From Citrobacter sp. MGH106 (lineage in GTDB: Bacteria; Pseudomonadota; Gammaproteobacteria; Enterobacterales; Enterobacteriaceae), in the NCBI RefSeq assembly GCF_001037495.1, contig NZ_KQ089822.1, positions 3,615,938-3,679,937 of the forward strand: a stretch of DNA of 64,000 nt, given 5' to 3'. Positions 1 to 9,726 of the stretch are shown piece by piece. The notes below the pieces were generated by a model. That model made no database searches and was not told the origin of the DNA. It was given only the letters and a program-made list of their open reading frames with translations. Numbering within the stretch: the first letter of the stretch is position 1; the number at the start of each line of letters is the position of its first letter. The position numbers and the translations under genes were made by a program.

Positions 1-2324
1 GCCCCCTGCCAGAACGCGCTCAAATCACGGGTGATTTGTAGTGGGCGTTGGGCCGGAGACAATAACTCGAGCACCAATGGAACACGCCCCTGCGCGATGG
101 TAGGGGTCTTCGCTTCGCCAAACATTTCCTGCATTCTAACCGCTAATGCCGGCGGGTTATCCTCGTGATAACGAATGGCTATCCGGCTGCCCGTCGGCAC
201 AGTGTAATGCGCAGGCAGCTCACTATCCAGACGTTGCAGCATTGACCAGTCCAGTAGCCCACGCAAAGCCTGCCCCACATTTAACGCTTTGAGAGCACGT
301 AAAGAGTGCACACCTTGCATATGCGGCAACAACCAACTCTCCAGCGTCGCCAGCAAAGAGGCATCATCCACTGCTGGCCAGTTGTACTCAGGCAACCAAT
401 TTGCCGCACATTGCAGACGCAGCCGGAACTGTTCCGCTTCCGGGGTCCAGTTGAGCACACTCAGGCCTTTATCGCGAATACCATTCAGCATCGCCTGATG
501 CAGTTCCTCTTCCGAAGGTTTTGCCAGTGGCTGAACTTTCACCGTCAGTTGACCAATACGCGTTCGGCGCCATGCCTTCAACGTTCCCTGATTTTCATCC
601 CATTCGATGGTGTCTGACTGTTGCAACAGCTCAGGACTTGTTTGCAGCAGCGTATCAATATCCAACGGCAGAGCGAGCAGAATACGCGCATCAGGCGAAG
701 CACTGCCCTGTAGCAACAGAGGCGCGATTAGCCATTCATGCCGCCCTGATGCGTCGTCGGCATCAAGCATTGCCCCCATTCCGTTAGCCAACTGATATCG
801 CCCTTCCTGGCCACGACGCCGCGCAATGCGATCGGCGAATGCTTTTGCCAGTAAAGGCGCGATTAGCTCACTGTCGGGCTGACCACTCTGCACATTAAGC
901 CGCTTCAGCAATTGCTGACTACGCTGCTGCCAGCCTGGCTGGTTACGCGAAAAATGTACGGTCAAATCGGTATGTCCACCGCGCGGCGGCTCTTCCAGAA
1001 TCGCCGCCAGCTTTGCCGCTGTAACAGCTTCGTTTTCATTTGTCGCGCCGATGAGCATTGCCGCCAGTCGGGGATCGTTACCCAGCGCAGCCATCTTCTG
1101 CCCGGCAGCGTTCAAGCGCTCACCATCCATGGCTTGCAACATCTGTAATAATCGTCTTGCCGCCTGCAAATTTACAGCAGGCGGCATATCCAGCCAGTTC
1201 AGTTGCGCAGGGTCGGTGCATCCCCATTGCAGCAGTTCCATCAGCAAACCGGATAGATCGCTCTGTAAAATCTCTGGCTCACCCTGTGCTGCCGCCCTTT
1301 CTGCCTGCTCTTTGGCAAGCAGGTGCAGACAAATCCCCGGTTCCAGACGTCCTGCGCGACCGGCTCGCTGTGTCATAGAGGCCTGGCTAATGCGCTGGGT
1401 AATCAGCCTCGTCAAACCGGTGCGGGCATCATAGCGCGCCACGCGCTCCTGCGCGCAGTCCACCACCAGACGAATGCCCTCAATGGTTAAGCTGGTTTCG
1501 GCAATGTTCGTTGCCAGCACCACTTTGCGCTTACCTTGTGGCGCGGGCAAAATCGCCTGGCGCTGATCGGTCAGCGATAACGCGCCATATAACGGGCATA
1601 ACAGAACATCGCTACCCACACGTGAAGCCAGTTGCTCCTGCACGCGTTGGATCTCCCCAACCCCCGGTAAAAAGAGCAGCAGAGAGCCGCTTTCATTACG
1701 CAGTAGCTCCGCAGTAGCAATAGCCACCGCCTCATCAAAACGCAGATGCGCAGCCAGCGGCTGATAGCGCCGCTCAACGGGGAATGCGCGGCCTTCAGAA
1801 ATAATCGTCGGGGCAGCGGGCAATAACTGTTGCAGGCGGCCGTTATCCAGTGTGGCCGACATGATCAGCAGTTTTAAGTCATCTCGTAATCCTTGTTGCA
1901 CATCCAACAGCAGCGCCAGTGCAAGGTCTGCCTGTAAGCTGCGCTCGTGAAATTCATCGAGGATCACCAGCCCAACGCCATTCAGCTCGGGATCGCGTTG
2001 GATCATTCGCGTTAGCACCCCTTCCGTCACCACTTCGAGCCGGGTCCGTGGCCCGACACAGCTTTGGGCGCGCATACGGTAACCTACTGTCTCACCGGGC
2101 TTTTCATTCAGTAATTCAGCCAGGCGCTGCGCCACATTGCGAGCGGCCAGACGTCGCGGTTCCAACAGAACAATCCGCCCCAGGATTCCCTTGTGCGTAA
2201 GAAACTGCAACGGCAGCCAGGTTGATTTCCCGGCACCGGTCGGCGCGGTCAACAGAACCTGTGGTGAAGCATCAAGGGCATTAAGCAGTTCAGGCACAAC
2301 GGCAGCAACGGGCAACGACGTCAC
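1..2324 (-). CDS. hrpB: ATP-dependent RNA helicase HrpB, 3' end outside window
   Basis: DEAH-box helicase-like protein of unknown physiological role. The reading frame stays open from a GTG at 2324 to the window edge, about 774 codons, so only some 35 C-terminal residues of the roughly 809-residue family protein are missing. Visible motifs are Walker A APTGAGKST near residue 27, DEFHE, SATL (motif III) and QRAGRAGR (motif VI), in the order expected for DExH helicases. The GTG is chosen because a GGAG ribosome site lies about 6 bases upstream and the N-terminus then reads TSLPVAAVVPELL, as in E. coli. It is divergent from thpR with about 70 bases between them. Confidence 0.95.
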   Translation of the reverse strand, partial: MTSLPVAAVVPELLNALDASPQVLLTAPTGAGKSTWLPLQFLTHKGILGRIVLLEPRRLAARNVAQRLAELLNEKPGETVGYRMRAQSCVGPRTRLEVVTEGVLTRMIQRDPELNGVGLVILDEFHERSLQADLALALLLDVQQGLRDDLKLLIMSATLDNGRLQQLLPAAPTIISEGRAFPVERRYQPLAAHLRFDEAVAIATAELLRNESGSLLLFLPGVGEIQRVQEQLASRVGSDVLLCPLYGALSLTDQRQAILPAPQGKRKVVLATNIAETSLTIEGIRLVVDCAQERVARYDARTGLTRLITQRISQASMTQRAGRAGRLEPGICLHLLAKEQAERAAAQGEPEILQSDLSGLLMELLQWGCTDPAQLNWLDMPPAVNLQAARRLLQMLQAMDGERLNAAGQKMAALGNDPRLAAMLIGATNENEAVTAAKLAAILEEPPRGGHTDLTVHFSRNQPGWQQRSQQLLKRLNVQSGQPDSELIAPLLAKAFADRIARRRGQEGRYQLANGMGAMLDADDASGRHEWLIAPLLLQGSASPDARILLALPLDIDTLLQTSPELLQQSDTIEWDENQGTLKAWRRTRIGQLTVKVQPLAKPSEEELHQAMLNGIRDKGLSVLNWTPEAEQFRLRLQCAANWLPEYNWPAVDDASLLATLESWLLPHMQGVHSLRALKALNVGQALRGLLDWSMLQRLDSELPAHYTVPTGSRIAIRYHEDNPPALAVRMQEMFGEAKTPTIAQGRVPLVLELLSPAQRPLQITRDLSAFWQG

Positions 2325-2397
2325 AAATGACTCCAGAGGGTTAACATTCTTCGCGCTGCATTGTAGCATCGCGTTAATTCATAACCGAGTATCCATC

Positions 2398-2928
2398 ATG
2401 TCTGAGCCAAAAAGGCTGTTCTTTGCCATTGAATTACCAGCCGAGGTTCGGGAGCAACTTATCCACTGGCGGGCGGCACAGTTTCCGCCAGAGGCGGGGC
2501 GTCCAGTCGCTTCTGACAATCTGCACCTGACGCTGGCATTTTTAGGCGATATCAGCGCAGAGAAACAGCAGGCGCTGTCACAACTGGCAGGGCGTATTCG
2601 CCAGCCAGGCTTTACGTTAAAACTGGATGACGCCGGGCAATGGTTGCGATCAAGGGTAATATGGCTTGGCATGCGTCAACCACCGCGCGGGTTGCTGCAA
2701 CTGGCGAATATGCTGCGGTCACAGGCCGCACGCAGCGGGTGTTACCAAAGTCCGCAGCCATTTCATCCACATATCACGCTGCTGCGCGATGCCAGTCATG
2801 CTGTCACTATCCCGCCGCCAGGTTTTTGCTGGTCGTTTCCGGTAACGGAGTTTGCCCTTTACGCCTCTTCATTTGAACGAGGTCGCACGCGCTACACGCC
2901 ATTACAACGCTGGACGCTTGCAGAATAA
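2398..2928 (+). CDS. thpR: RNA 2',3'-cyclic phosphodiesterase
   Basis: Member of the 2H phosphoesterase family (older names ligT, yadP). It hydrolyses 2',3'-cyclic phosphates on RNA and can join tRNA halves in vitro. The 176-residue protein carries both HxTx signatures, H43-L-T45 in NLHLTLAF and H125-I-T127 in PHITLLRD, which form the paired active site. The ATG at 2398 gives the family length; the open frame extends further upstream but only into the hrpB leader. The stop is 13 bases before sfsA, so the two may be cotranscribed. Confidence 0.95.
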   Translation: MSEPKRLFFAIELPAEVREQLIHWRAAQFPPEAGRPVASDNLHLTLAFLGDISAEKQQALSQLAGRIRQPGFTLKLDDAGQWLRSRVIWLGMRQPPRGLLQLANMLRSQAARSGCYQSPQPFHPHITLLRDASHAVTIPPPGFCWSFPVTEFALYASSFERGRTRYTPLQRWTLAE

Positions 2929-2941
2929 TTAAGGATAACCC

Positions 2942-3646
2942 ATGCAGTTTTCTCCCCCACTTCAGCGCGCTACGTTAATTCAGCGCTACAAGCGTTTTTT
3001 AGCGGATGTGATCACACCTGATGGCACAACGATAACGCTACACTGCCCAAATACCGGTGCCATGACCGGATGTGCAACCCCCGGAGATACCGTCTGGTAT
3101 TCGACGTCAGAAAATACTAAACGGAAATATCCGCACACCTGGGAATTAACACAAAGCCAATCTGGTGCTTTTATTTGTGTTAACACGCTATGGGCTAACA
3201 GATTAACGAAAGAGGCTATTCAGAATTCGCTAATTTCAGAAATTTCAAACTACAATACGTTGAAAAGTGAAGTAAAATATGGTGTCGAAGGTAGCCGCAT
3301 TGATTTTTTGTTACAGGCAGATTTCCGCCCTGACTGCTATATTGAAGTGAAATCAGTCACGTTGGCGGAGAATGAGCAAGGTTATTTTCCCGATGCCATT
3401 ACTGAACGAGGTCAGAAACATCTTCGGGAATTGATGAGCGTAGCGGCTGAAGGCAAGCGAGCGGTGATATTTTTCGCCGTTCTGCATTCAGCAATTACAC
3501 GGTTTTCACCCGCGCGGCATATTGATGCAAAATATGCGCAATTATTAGCCGAAGCGCAGCTTAAGGGGGTAGAAATTCTGGTTTATAAAGCGGAACTTTC
3601 TGCCCACGGTATGACTCTTAAAGAGCCATTGCCCATTACTTTGTAA
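2942..3646 (+). CDS. sfsA: DNA/RNA nuclease SfsA
   Basis: SfsA family protein of 234 residues, the full family length. It was first described through stimulation of maltose genes when overexpressed; the family is now regarded as nuclease-like. Seen in the sequence: the N-terminal OB-like part with LHCPNTGAM, then a PD-(D/E)xK-like core with GSRIDFLL and [10 protein letters not shown], where the D and E-x-K are the likely metal and catalytic residues. A ribosome site AAGGA lies just before the ATG. It follows thpR closely and precedes dksA, the usual enterobacterial order. Confidence 0.93.
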   Translation: MQFSPPLQRATLIQRYKRFLADVITPDGTTITLHCPNTGAMTGCATPGDTVWYSTSENTKRKYPHTWELTQSQSGAFICVNTLWANRLTKEAIQNSLISEISNYNTLKSEVKYGVEGSRIDFLLQADFRPDCYIEVKSVTLAENEQGYFPDAITERGQKHLRELMSVAAEGKRAVIFFAVLHSAITRFSPARHIDAKYAQLLAEAQLKGVEILVYKAELSAHGMTLKEPLPITL

Positions 3647-3823
3647 TGGTGCGAAAAACGGGTTAATTAGTATTCTGGCCGCGTGCGCAAATACGCTTTT
3701 CCTCACAGGGTTGTCAAGTGTTACGTTTAGATAATTGCTATCCGGAAAAGCATCTGCTATTTATAGCGACCTGATTTTTCCCCCGAACATGGGGATCGAT
3801 AGTGCGTGTTAAGGAGAAGCAAC

Positions 3824-4279
3824 ATGCAAGAAGGGCAAAACCGTAAAACATCGTCCCTGAGTATTCTCGCCATCGCTGGGGTGGAGCCTTACCAGGAGAA
3901 ACCGGGCGAAGAGTATATGAACGAAGCCCAGCTGTCGCACTTCAGGCGTATTCTTGAAGCATGGCGTAATCAACTCAGGGATGAAGTCGATCGCACTGTG
4001 ACTCATATGCAGGACGAAGCGGCTAACTTCCCTGATCCGGTTGACCGTGCCGCACAGGAAGAAGAGTTCAGCCTTGAGCTACGTAACCGTGACCGTGAGC
4101 GCAAACTGATCAAAAAGATCGAGAAGACGCTGAAGAAAGTAGAAGACGAAGATTTCGGCTACTGCGAATCGTGCGGTGTGGAAATTGGTATTCGCCGTCT
4201 GGAAGCTCGCCCGACAGCCGATCTGTGCATCGACTGTAAAACGCTGGCAGAAATTCGCGAAAAACAGATGGCGGGTTAA
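3824..4279 (+). CDS. dksA: RNA polymerase-binding transcription factor DksA
   Basis: Binds the RNA polymerase secondary channel and, with ppGpp, mediates the stringent response. The 151-residue protein matches E. coli DksA almost exactly. Two acidic residues in FPDPVDRAA mark the coiled-coil tip that reaches the active site, and the C4 zinc finger is formed by CESC and CIDC near the C-terminus. The ATG at 3824 is chosen over an upstream in-frame GTG at 3806 because AAGGAG at 3811-3816 is ideally spaced for it. A terminator lies between it and gluQ. Confidence 0.98.
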   Translation: MQEGQNRKTSSLSILAIAGVEPYQEKPGEEYMNEAQLSHFRRILEAWRNQLRDEVDRTVTHMQDEAANFPDPVDRAAQEEEFSLELRNRDRERKLIKKIEKTLKKVEDEDFGYCESCGVEIGIRRLEARPTADLCIDCKTLAEIREKQMAG

Positions 4280-4295
4280 TCCCGTAACCTGTTGA

Positions 4296-4379
4296 ATGCC
4301 GGATGGCGTTACGCTTATCCGGACTACGGAACACCTCTATTTCGTAGGCCGGATCAAGTGTTTGCGTCGCCATCTGGCA
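4296..4379. repeat. REP pair (BIME-like) downstream of dksA
   Basis: Two imperfect inverted REP-type palindromes: a copy with GCCGGATGGCG...CTTATCCGG at about 4298-4322, and an oppositely oriented copy with GTAGGCCGGAT...CGCCATCTGGC at about 4344-4378. They sit between the dksA stop and the gluQ terminator. REP elements are common between Escherichia genes and can stabilise upstream mRNA or bind gyrase or IHF. Confidence 0.75.
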
Positions 4380-4386
4380 ATACCTG

Positions 4387-4415
4387 GGCGGGAGCATCTC
4401 CCGCCTTATTCTTTT
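4387..4415 (+). terminator. Rho-independent terminator between dksA and gluQ
   Basis: A perfect 8-bp stem, GGCGGGAG and CTCCCGCC around the loop CAT (4387-4405), is followed by TTATTCTTTT. It ends only 15 bases before the gluQ start. A terminator at this place has been described in Shigella flexneri as limiting gluQ expression from the dksA promoter, so the same control is likely here. Confidence 0.8.
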
Positions 4416-4430
4416 ATGTTATCCACCGAC

Positions 4431-5327
4431 ATGACTGACAAACGCTATATTGGCCGTTTCGCCCCTTCCCCTTCCGGTGAACTCCATTTTGGTTCGCTGA
4501 TTGCCGCCCTCGGGAGTTATCTGCAGGCCCGTGCGCAACACGGAATCTGGCGGGTACGCATTGAAGATATTGATCCTCCTCGTGAAGTTCCCGGTGCTGC
4601 AGAGACTATCCTGCGTCAGCTGGAACATTACGGCCTGCACTGGGATGGCGACATATTATGGCAATCCCAACGCCACGATGCTTACCGCGAGGCGCTTGCC
4701 TGGTTGTATAAGCAGGATCTGAGCTATTACTGCACCTGTACTCGCGCCCGGATCCAGAGCATCGGCGGTATTTACGACGGCCATTGTCGCGAGTTGCGCC
4801 ACGGACCAGAACGGGCAGCGATACGTATCAAGCAACGACATCCCGTCATGCAGTTTAACGACAGGCTGCGCGGCAAGATTCAGGCCGACCCTGAACTTGC
4901 ACAGGAAGACTTTATCATTCACCGACGCGACGGGCTGTTTGCTTATAATCTTGCTGTGGTGGTCGATGATCATTTTCAGGGCGTTACGGAGATTGTACGT
5001 GGCGCGGATCTCATTGAACCAACTGTGCGCCAAATTTCGCTGTATCAACAGTTCGGCTGGCATGCACCTGACTATATTCATCTGCCGCTGGCGCTCAACG
5101 AACAAGGCGCTAAACTGTCCAAGCAGAATCATGCGCCAGCCCTGCCACAAGGCGATCCGCGTCCGGTTCTCATCAGCGCATTGCGCTTTCTCGGCCAGAG
5201 CACAGCGATACCGTGGCAAGAGTTCAGCGTAGAGGAATTGTTGCGAGTCGCGGTGGAAAACTGGCAGCTTGAGGCGGTACCTGAATCGGGTATTGTAAAT
5301 CCGGCATTCTCAAATGACTCATGCTGA
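4431..5327 (+). CDS. gluQ: Glutamyl-Q tRNA(Asp) synthetase
   Basis: Truncated paralogue of glutamyl-tRNA synthetase (yadB, gluQRS) that attaches glutamate to the queuosine base at the wobble position of tRNA(Asp). The 298-residue protein contains only the catalytic Rossmann half. It has the HIGH-type motif [12 protein letters not shown], zinc-binding cysteines around [10 protein letters not shown] and GHCR, and a KMSKS-like KLSKQNH. The ATG at 4431 gives the known start MTD; an alternative in-frame ATG lies at 4416 and neither has a strong ribosome site. Expression probably depends on read-through of the preceding terminator. Confidence 0.93.
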   Translation: MTDKRYIGRFAPSPSGELHFGSLIAALGSYLQARAQHGIWRVRIEDIDPPREVPGAAETILRQLEHYGLHWDGDILWQSQRHDAYREALAWLYKQDLSYYCTCTRARIQSIGGIYDGHCRELRHGPERAAIRIKQRHPVMQFNDRLRGKIQADPELAQEDFIIHRRDGLFAYNLAVVVDDHFQGVTEIVRGADLIEPTVRQISLYQQFGWHAPDYIHLPLALNEQGAKLSKQNHAPALPQGDPRPVLISALRFLGQSTAIPWQEFSVEELLRVAVENWQLEAVPESGIVNPAFSNDSC

Positions 5328-5398
5328 GCTATGATTAGCCGCTATTTTTACACAGCAACACTTGTTCTGACTGAAGTTTGACACTACCGAGGTGCACT

Positions 5399-6796
5399 AT
5401 TTTTACCCGAGTCGCTAATTTTTGCCGCAAGGTGCTAAGCCGCGAGGAGCGCGAGGCAGAGCTTGCCGTCGCCCGTCCCCATATGACGGTAATCCCGCGT
5501 GAGCAGCACTCAATCTCCCGCAAAGATATCAGTGAAAATGCCCTGAAGGTAATGTACAGGCTCAATAAGGCCGGCTACGAGGCATGGCTGGTTGGCGGGG
5601 GTGTGCGCGATCTTTTGCTGGGCAAAAAGCCGAAAGACTTTGATGTCACCACCAACGCGACACCGGATCAGGTACGGAAACTGTTTCGTAACTGCCGTCT
5701 TGTTGGCCGTCGTTTCCGTCTGGCCCATGTAATGTTCGGCCCGGAAATTATCGAAGTGGCAACTTTTCGCGGACATCATGAAGGCAGCGAAGCCGATCGT
5801 GCGACATCTCAGCGCGGACAAAACGGTATGCTACTGCGCGATAACATCTTCGGTTCTATCGAAGAAGATGCTCAACGCCGCGATTTCACGATCAACAGCC
5901 TCTATTATAGCGTTGCTGATTTCACCGTTCGCGACTACGTTGGCGGTATGCAGGATCTGGAAGATGGCGTCATTCGCCTGATTGGTAATCCGGAAACGCG
6001 TTATCGTGAAGATCCCGTACGCATGCTGCGCGCTGTCCGCTTTGCAGCAAAACTCGACATGCGCATCAGCCCGGAAACCGCAGAGCCGATCCCGCGTCTG
6101 GCTACGTTGCTTAACGATATCCCGCCAGCGCGCCTGTTTGAAGAAGCCCTCAAGCTATTACAGGCGGGCTACGGCTATGAAACCTATAAAAAGCTGCGTG
6201 AGTACAGCCTGTTCCAGCCGCTGTTCCCGACCATTACCCGCTATTTCACCGAAGACGGTGACAGCGCAATGGAACGCATCATTGCCCAGGTTCTGAAGAA
6301 TACCGATACCCGCATTCACAACGATATGCGTGTTAACCCGGCATTCTTGTTTGCCGCCATGTTCTGGTATCCGTTACTGGAAACGGCACAGAAAATTGCC
6401 CAGGAAAGCGGTCTGGCCTACTACGATGCCTTCGCACTGGCGATGAACGATGTCCTGGACGAAGCGTGCCGCTCGCTGGCAATTCCAAAACGCCTGACGT
6501 CGCTAACCCGCGATATCTGGCAGCTTCAGTTACGCATGTCCCGCCGCCAGGGTAAACGCGCCTGGAAACTGATGGAGCATCCGAAATTCCGCGCAGCCTA
6601 CGATTTACTGGCCCTGCGTGCCGAAGTGGAAAACAACGCCGAACTGCAACGTCTGGCGCAGTGGTGGGGTGAATTCCAGGTTTCGGCTCCGCCAGAGCAA
6701 AAAGGCATGCTGAACGAACTTGATGAAGAACCAGATACCCGCCGCCGTCATCGTCGCCCGCGTAAACGCGCCCCACGCCGCGAGGGAACCGCGTGA
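5399..6796 (+). CDS. pcnB: Poly(A) polymerase I, AUU start codon
   Basis: Adds poly(A) tails to RNA 3' ends, promoting decay and controlling ColE1-type plasmid copy number. The 465-residue protein contains the nucleotidyltransferase core [12 protein letters not shown] and [11 protein letters not shown] with the catalytic aspartates, the [11 protein letters not shown] segment, and a basic Arg-rich C-terminal tail. No ATG, GTG or TTG fits. The rare ATT at 5399 has AGGTG 6 bases upstream and yields exactly the E. coli length; an inefficient AUU start is established for E. coli pcnB. The stop precedes an ERIC element. Confidence 0.95.
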   Translation: MFTRVANFCRKVLSREEREAELAVARPHMTVIPREQHSISRKDISENALKVMYRLNKAGYEAWLVGGGVRDLLLGKKPKDFDVTTNATPDQVRKLFRNCRLVGRRFRLAHVMFGPEIIEVATFRGHHEGSEADRATSQRGQNGMLLRDNIFGSIEEDAQRRDFTINSLYYSVADFTVRDYVGGMQDLEDGVIRLIGNPETRYREDPVRMLRAVRFAAKLDMRISPETAEPIPRLATLLNDIPPARLFEEALKLLQAGYGYETYKKLREYSLFQPLFPTITRYFTEDGDSAMERIIAQVLKNTDTRIHNDMRVNPAFLFAAMFWYPLLETAQKIAQESGLAYYDAFALAMNDVLDEACRSLAIPKRLTSLTRDIWQLQLRMSRRQGKRAWKLMEHPKFRAAYDLLALRAEVENNAELQRLAQWWGEFQVSAPPEQKGMLNELDEEPDTRRRHRRPRKRAPRREGTA

Positions 6797-6805
6797 CCAA
6801 TCGCG

Positions 6806-6932
6806 TATACCCAATAGATTTCGAGTTGCATCAAGGCGGCGACATAGCGAATGCCCAGGAGCGTACATCAGTACGTGACTGGGATGAGTAAGGAAAGCCA
6901 ACACAAATGCAGCTTGAAAGACAACGGGTATA
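6806..6932. repeat. ERIC/IRU element
   Basis: A 127-bp imperfect palindrome bounded by TATACCC and GGGTATA. It contains the characteristic central ERIC sequence (CCCAGGAGC, then GTGACTGGG, at about 6854-6883) and the AGCTTGAAAGA arm. It fills the space between pcnB and folK, where E. coli K-12 has the two genes overlapping. Its right end encodes the first residues of the present folK frame. Confidence 0.92.
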
Positions 6933-7398
6933 TATCGCGCTCGGCAGTAATTTAGCCTCTCCTCTTGAGCAGGTAAATGCTGCCGTGCAGGCGCTGGGAG
7001 AAATCCCGGACAGCCGGATCATCGCCGTTTCATCCTTCTACCGCACGCCGCCATTAGGTCCTCAGGATCAACCTGATTATCTGAATGCTGCCGTTGCGCT
7101 GGAAACAACCCTCGAACCTGAAGAATTGCTTAATCACACTCAACGTATTGAGTTGCAGCAAGGTCGGGTACGCAAAGCCGAGCGCTGGGGTCCGCGTACG
7201 CTGGATCTCGACATCATGTTATTTGGCAATGACGTGATTAACACCGAGCGCCTGACGGTTCCGCATTACGATATGAAAAACCGGGGCTTTATGTTGTGGC
7301 CGCTATTTGAAATCGCGCCCGACCTGACCTTCCCGGATGGTATCAGCTTACATCAGCATCTCACCCGCCTCGCCGTAGCAAAACCTGCGCACTGGTAA
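6907..7398 (+). CDS. folK: 6-hydroxymethyl-7,8-dihydropterin pyrophosphokinase
   Basis: Transfers pyrophosphate from ATP to hydroxymethyl-dihydropterin in folate synthesis. The 163-residue frame shows the HPPK core: ALGSNL, FYRTPPLGPQDQPDYLNA, and RWGPRTLDLDIMLFG with the Mg-binding DxD. The ATG at 6907 lies inside the ERIC element, so residues 1-9 (MQLERQRVY) are ERIC-derived. The probable native GTG at 6793, overlapping the pcnB stop, is still in the same frame but is cut off by a TAA at 6889-6891. An AGGA about 12 bases upstream of the ATG is a poorly spaced ribosome site, so the real initiation site and level are uncertain. Confidence 0.9.
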   Translation: MQLERQRVYIALGSNLASPLEQVNAAVQALGEIPDSRIIAVSSFYRTPPLGPQDQPDYLNAAVALETTLEPEELLNHTQRIELQQGRVRKAERWGPRTLDLDIMLFGNDVINTERLTVPHYDMKNRGFMLWPLFEIAPDLTFPDGISLHQHLTRLAVAKPAHW

Positions 7399-7518
7399 AG
7401 CATACTCTCACCTAAAAAGTTTACTACTTTTGCGCCAAACGGTTGCTTAAAACAATTGCCGCCCTGAATCTGACTGCTAGAATGCCGTTAAATATGACTT
7501 CCACATTCAGGAAATGTT

Positions 7519-8310
7519 ATGAAACCAACGACTATCTCATTGCTGCAAAAATGTAAGCAAGAGAAAAAGCACTTCGCGACTATTACGGCCTACGACTACA
7601 GCTTCGCCAAATTATTTGCCGACGAAGGTATCAATGTGATGCTGGTAGGCGATTCACTGGGGATGACGGTACAAGGGCACGACTCCACCTTGCCGGTCAG
7701 CGTCGAAGACGTTGCCTATCACACCCGTGCTGTGCGTCGTGGTGCGCCAAACTGCCTGCTGCTTTCCGACCTGCCGTTTATGGCCTATGCCACACCGCAA
7801 CAGGCCTTTGAAAACGCCGCCGTTGTTATGCGCGCGGGCGCGAATATGGTCAAGATTGAAGGCGGTGCGTGGCTGGTTGATACGGTGAAAATGCTCACCG
7901 ATCGCGCGGTACCGGTATGCGGCCATCTGGGCTTAACCCCTCAGTCAGTTAACATCTTCGGTGGCTATAAGGTGCAGGGTCGCGGAGATGCGGGCCAGAC
8001 ATTGCTCGACGATGCGCTGGCGTTAGAAGCCGCAGGAGCACAGTTGCTGGTGCTGGAATGCGTTCCGGTTGAGCTGGCTAAACGCGTGACTGAAGCTCTG
8101 TCCATTCCGGTCATCGGTATAGGCGCAGGCAATGTCACCGATGGTCAGATCCTGGTGATGCATGACGCGTTTGGTATCACAGGCGGCCATATTCCAAAAT
8201 TTGCTAAAAATTTCCTCAATGAAGCAGGCGACATGCGCGCCGCAGTGCGGCAGTATATTGCGGAGGTTGAATCCGGCGTCTACCCGGGTGAAGAACATAG
8301 CTTCCATTAA
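7519..8310 (+). CDS. panB: 3-methyl-2-oxobutanoate hydroxymethyltransferase
   Basis: First committed enzyme of pantothenate synthesis: transfers a hydroxymethyl group from methylene-tetrahydrofolate to alpha-ketoisovalerate. The 263-residue protein is a TIM-barrel of family length. MLVGDSLGM and the aspartate in LLSDLPFM provide Mg ligands, and VIGIGAG lies near the C-terminal barrel end. AGGAAATGTT precedes the ATG. A 120-base gap after folK leaves room for its own promoter. panC follows after a short repeat-containing gap, so panB-panC probably form an operon. Confidence 0.97.
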   Translation: MKPTTISLLQKCKQEKKHFATITAYDYSFAKLFADEGINVMLVGDSLGMTVQGHDSTLPVSVEDVAYHTRAVRRGAPNCLLLSDLPFMAYATPQQAFENAAVVMRAGANMVKIEGGAWLVDTVKMLTDRAVPVCGHLGLTPQSVNIFGGYKVQGRGDAGQTLLDDALALEAAGAQLLVLECVPVELAKRVTEALSIPVIGIGAGNVTDGQILVMHDAFGITGGHIPKFAKNFLNEAGDMRAAVRQYIAEVESGVYPGEEHSFH

Positions 8311-8324
8311 GCAAAGTTTGGAAT

Positions 8325-8365
8325 TTGTAGGCCAAATAAGGCGTTGCGCTTTCCTGGCCTACAGA
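8325..8365. repeat. REP-like palindrome between panB and panC
   Basis: TGTAGGCCAAATAAGGCG and its imperfect inverse ending CCTGGCCTACAG form a REP-type hairpin in the panB-panC gap. No T-tract follows, so it is unlikely to stop transcription. Confidence 0.6.
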
Positions 8366-8392
8366 TCATCAGGCAACTAAAGGAGTCTTGTT

Positions 8393-9247
8393 GTGCTAAT
8401 TATTGAAACCCTGCCGCTGTTACGCCAGCACATTCGTCGTCTGCGTCAGGAAGGTAAACGTGTGGCTCTGGTCCCTACCATGGGAAACCTACACGACGGT
8501 CACATGAAGCTGGTCGATGAAGCAAAAGCTCAGGCTGATGTGGTGATCGTCAGTATTTTCGTCAACCCAATGCAGTTCGACCGTCCGGACGATCTGGTGC
8601 GCTACCCGCGTACGCTGCAAGAAGACTGCGAAAAGCTGAACAAGCGCAAAGTTGATTTTGTCTTTGCTCCTGCAGCGCAAGAAATCTACCCGCAAGGGAC
8701 AGATAGCCAAACCTATGTAGAAGTTCCGGGGCTTTCCACCATGCTGGAAGGCGCAAGTCGTCCTGGTCACTTCCGTGGTGTTGCTACCATCGTCAGCAAA
8801 CTGTTCAATCTGATCCAACCGGATATCGCATGTTTTGGCGAGAAGGATTTTCAGCAACTGGCGCTGATCCGCAAAATGGTTGCCGACATGGGATATGACA
8901 TTGAGATCGTCGGCGTTCCCATTATTCGCGCTAAAGACGGCCTGGCCCTCAGTTCACGCAATGGCTATCTGACCGCAGAGCAGCGAAAAATCGCGCCCGG
9001 ATTGTTCAAAGTGATGAGCAGTATTGGTGAAAAATTACAGGCTGGTGAACGTGAGCAGGAAGAGATAATTGCCATTGCTGAACAAGAACTGAATGAAAAA
9101 GGTTTTCGTGCCGACGACATTCAAATCCGCGATGCTGATACGCTGCTCGAGCTGACTGACAGCAGCAAACGCGCGGTGATTCTGGTCGCTGCATGGCTGG
9201 GTCAGGCACGTTTGATCGACAATCTGAGTGTAACATTAGCCCAGTAG
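8393..9247 (+). CDS. panC: Pantothenate synthetase
   Basis: Joins pantoate and beta-alanine using ATP, the last step of pantothenate formation. The 284-residue protein shows the nucleotidyltransferase motif [13 protein letters not shown] (HIGH-like HDGH) and the KMSKS-like region ALSSRNGYL. The GTG at 8393 is chosen because AAGGAG lies 9 bases upstream and [12 protein letters not shown] matches the family N-terminus. In K-12 a transposase-like gene, yadD, follows; here panD follows directly after 92 bases. Confidence 0.97.
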   Translation: MLIIETLPLLRQHIRRLRQEGKRVALVPTMGNLHDGHMKLVDEAKAQADVVIVSIFVNPMQFDRPDDLVRYPRTLQEDCEKLNKRKVDFVFAPAAQEIYPQGTDSQTYVEVPGLSTMLEGASRPGHFRGVATIVSKLFNLIQPDIACFGEKDFQQLALIRKMVADMGYDIEIVGVPIIRAKDGLALSSRNGYLTAEQRKIAPGLFKVMSSIGEKLQAGEREQEEIIAIAEQELNEKGFRADDIQIRDADTLLELTDSSKRAVILVAAWLGQARLIDNLSVTLAQ

Positions 9248-9288
9248 ACAGGGGTTAAAAATAGGGCAATACTGCCTAAGAAATTACT

Positions 9289-9317
9289 CAAAGCAGGTAC
9301 CGCCTGCTTTGCTTCTG
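9289..9317 (+). terminator. Hairpin between panC and panD
   Basis: AAAGCAGG and CCTGCTTT pair around TACCG, followed by GCTTCTG. The stem is good but the T-run is weak, so termination of panBC transcription is only probable. Confidence 0.45.
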
Positions 9318-9339
9318 ATAAGCGTTAAAGGTAGACGTT

Positions 9340-9720
9340 ATGATTCGCACCATGCTGCAAGGCAAGCTCCACCGCGTGAAAGTCACACAGGCGGACCTGC
9401 ATTACGAAGGCTCCTGCGCCATTGACCAGGATTTCCTTGATGCTTCCGGCATCCTGGAAAACGAAGCCATTGATATCTGGAACGTGACTAATGGTAAACG
9501 TTTCTCGACCTACGCCATTGCGGCTGAACGCGGTTCTAAAATCATCTCGGTGAACGGTGCGGCCGCGCACTGTGCCGAGGTTGGCGATATTGTGATTATC
9601 GCCAGCTTCGTCACGATGTCTGATGAAGAAGCGCGTACCTGGCGGCCAAAAGTTGCCTACTTTGAAGGTGACAATGAAATGAAACGTACTGCGAAAGCCA
9701 TCCCGGTACAGGTAGCTTGA
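9340..9720 (+). CDS. panD: Aspartate 1-decarboxylase proenzyme
   Basis: Makes beta-alanine for pantothenate. The 126-residue proenzyme has the self-cleavage site Gly24-Ser25 in YEGSC; after cleavage Ser25 becomes the pyruvoyl cofactor. The full family length is present and the C-terminal tail [12 protein letters not shown] is intact. It lies close behind panBC, completing the pantothenate set, and is convergent with yadE, separated by 6 bases. Confidence 0.97.
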   Translation: MIRTMLQGKLHRVKVTQADLHYEGSCAIDQDFLDASGILENEAIDIWNVTNGKRFSTYAIAAERGSKIISVNGAAAHCAEVGDIVIIASFVTMSDEEARTWRPKVAYFEGDNEMKRTAKAIPVQVA

Positions 9721-9726
9721 TAAAGG

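Noticed and set aside
4656-5219. A 187-codon open frame on the minus strand opposite gluQ
   Set aside because: Shadow of gluQ; no start signal or known domain.
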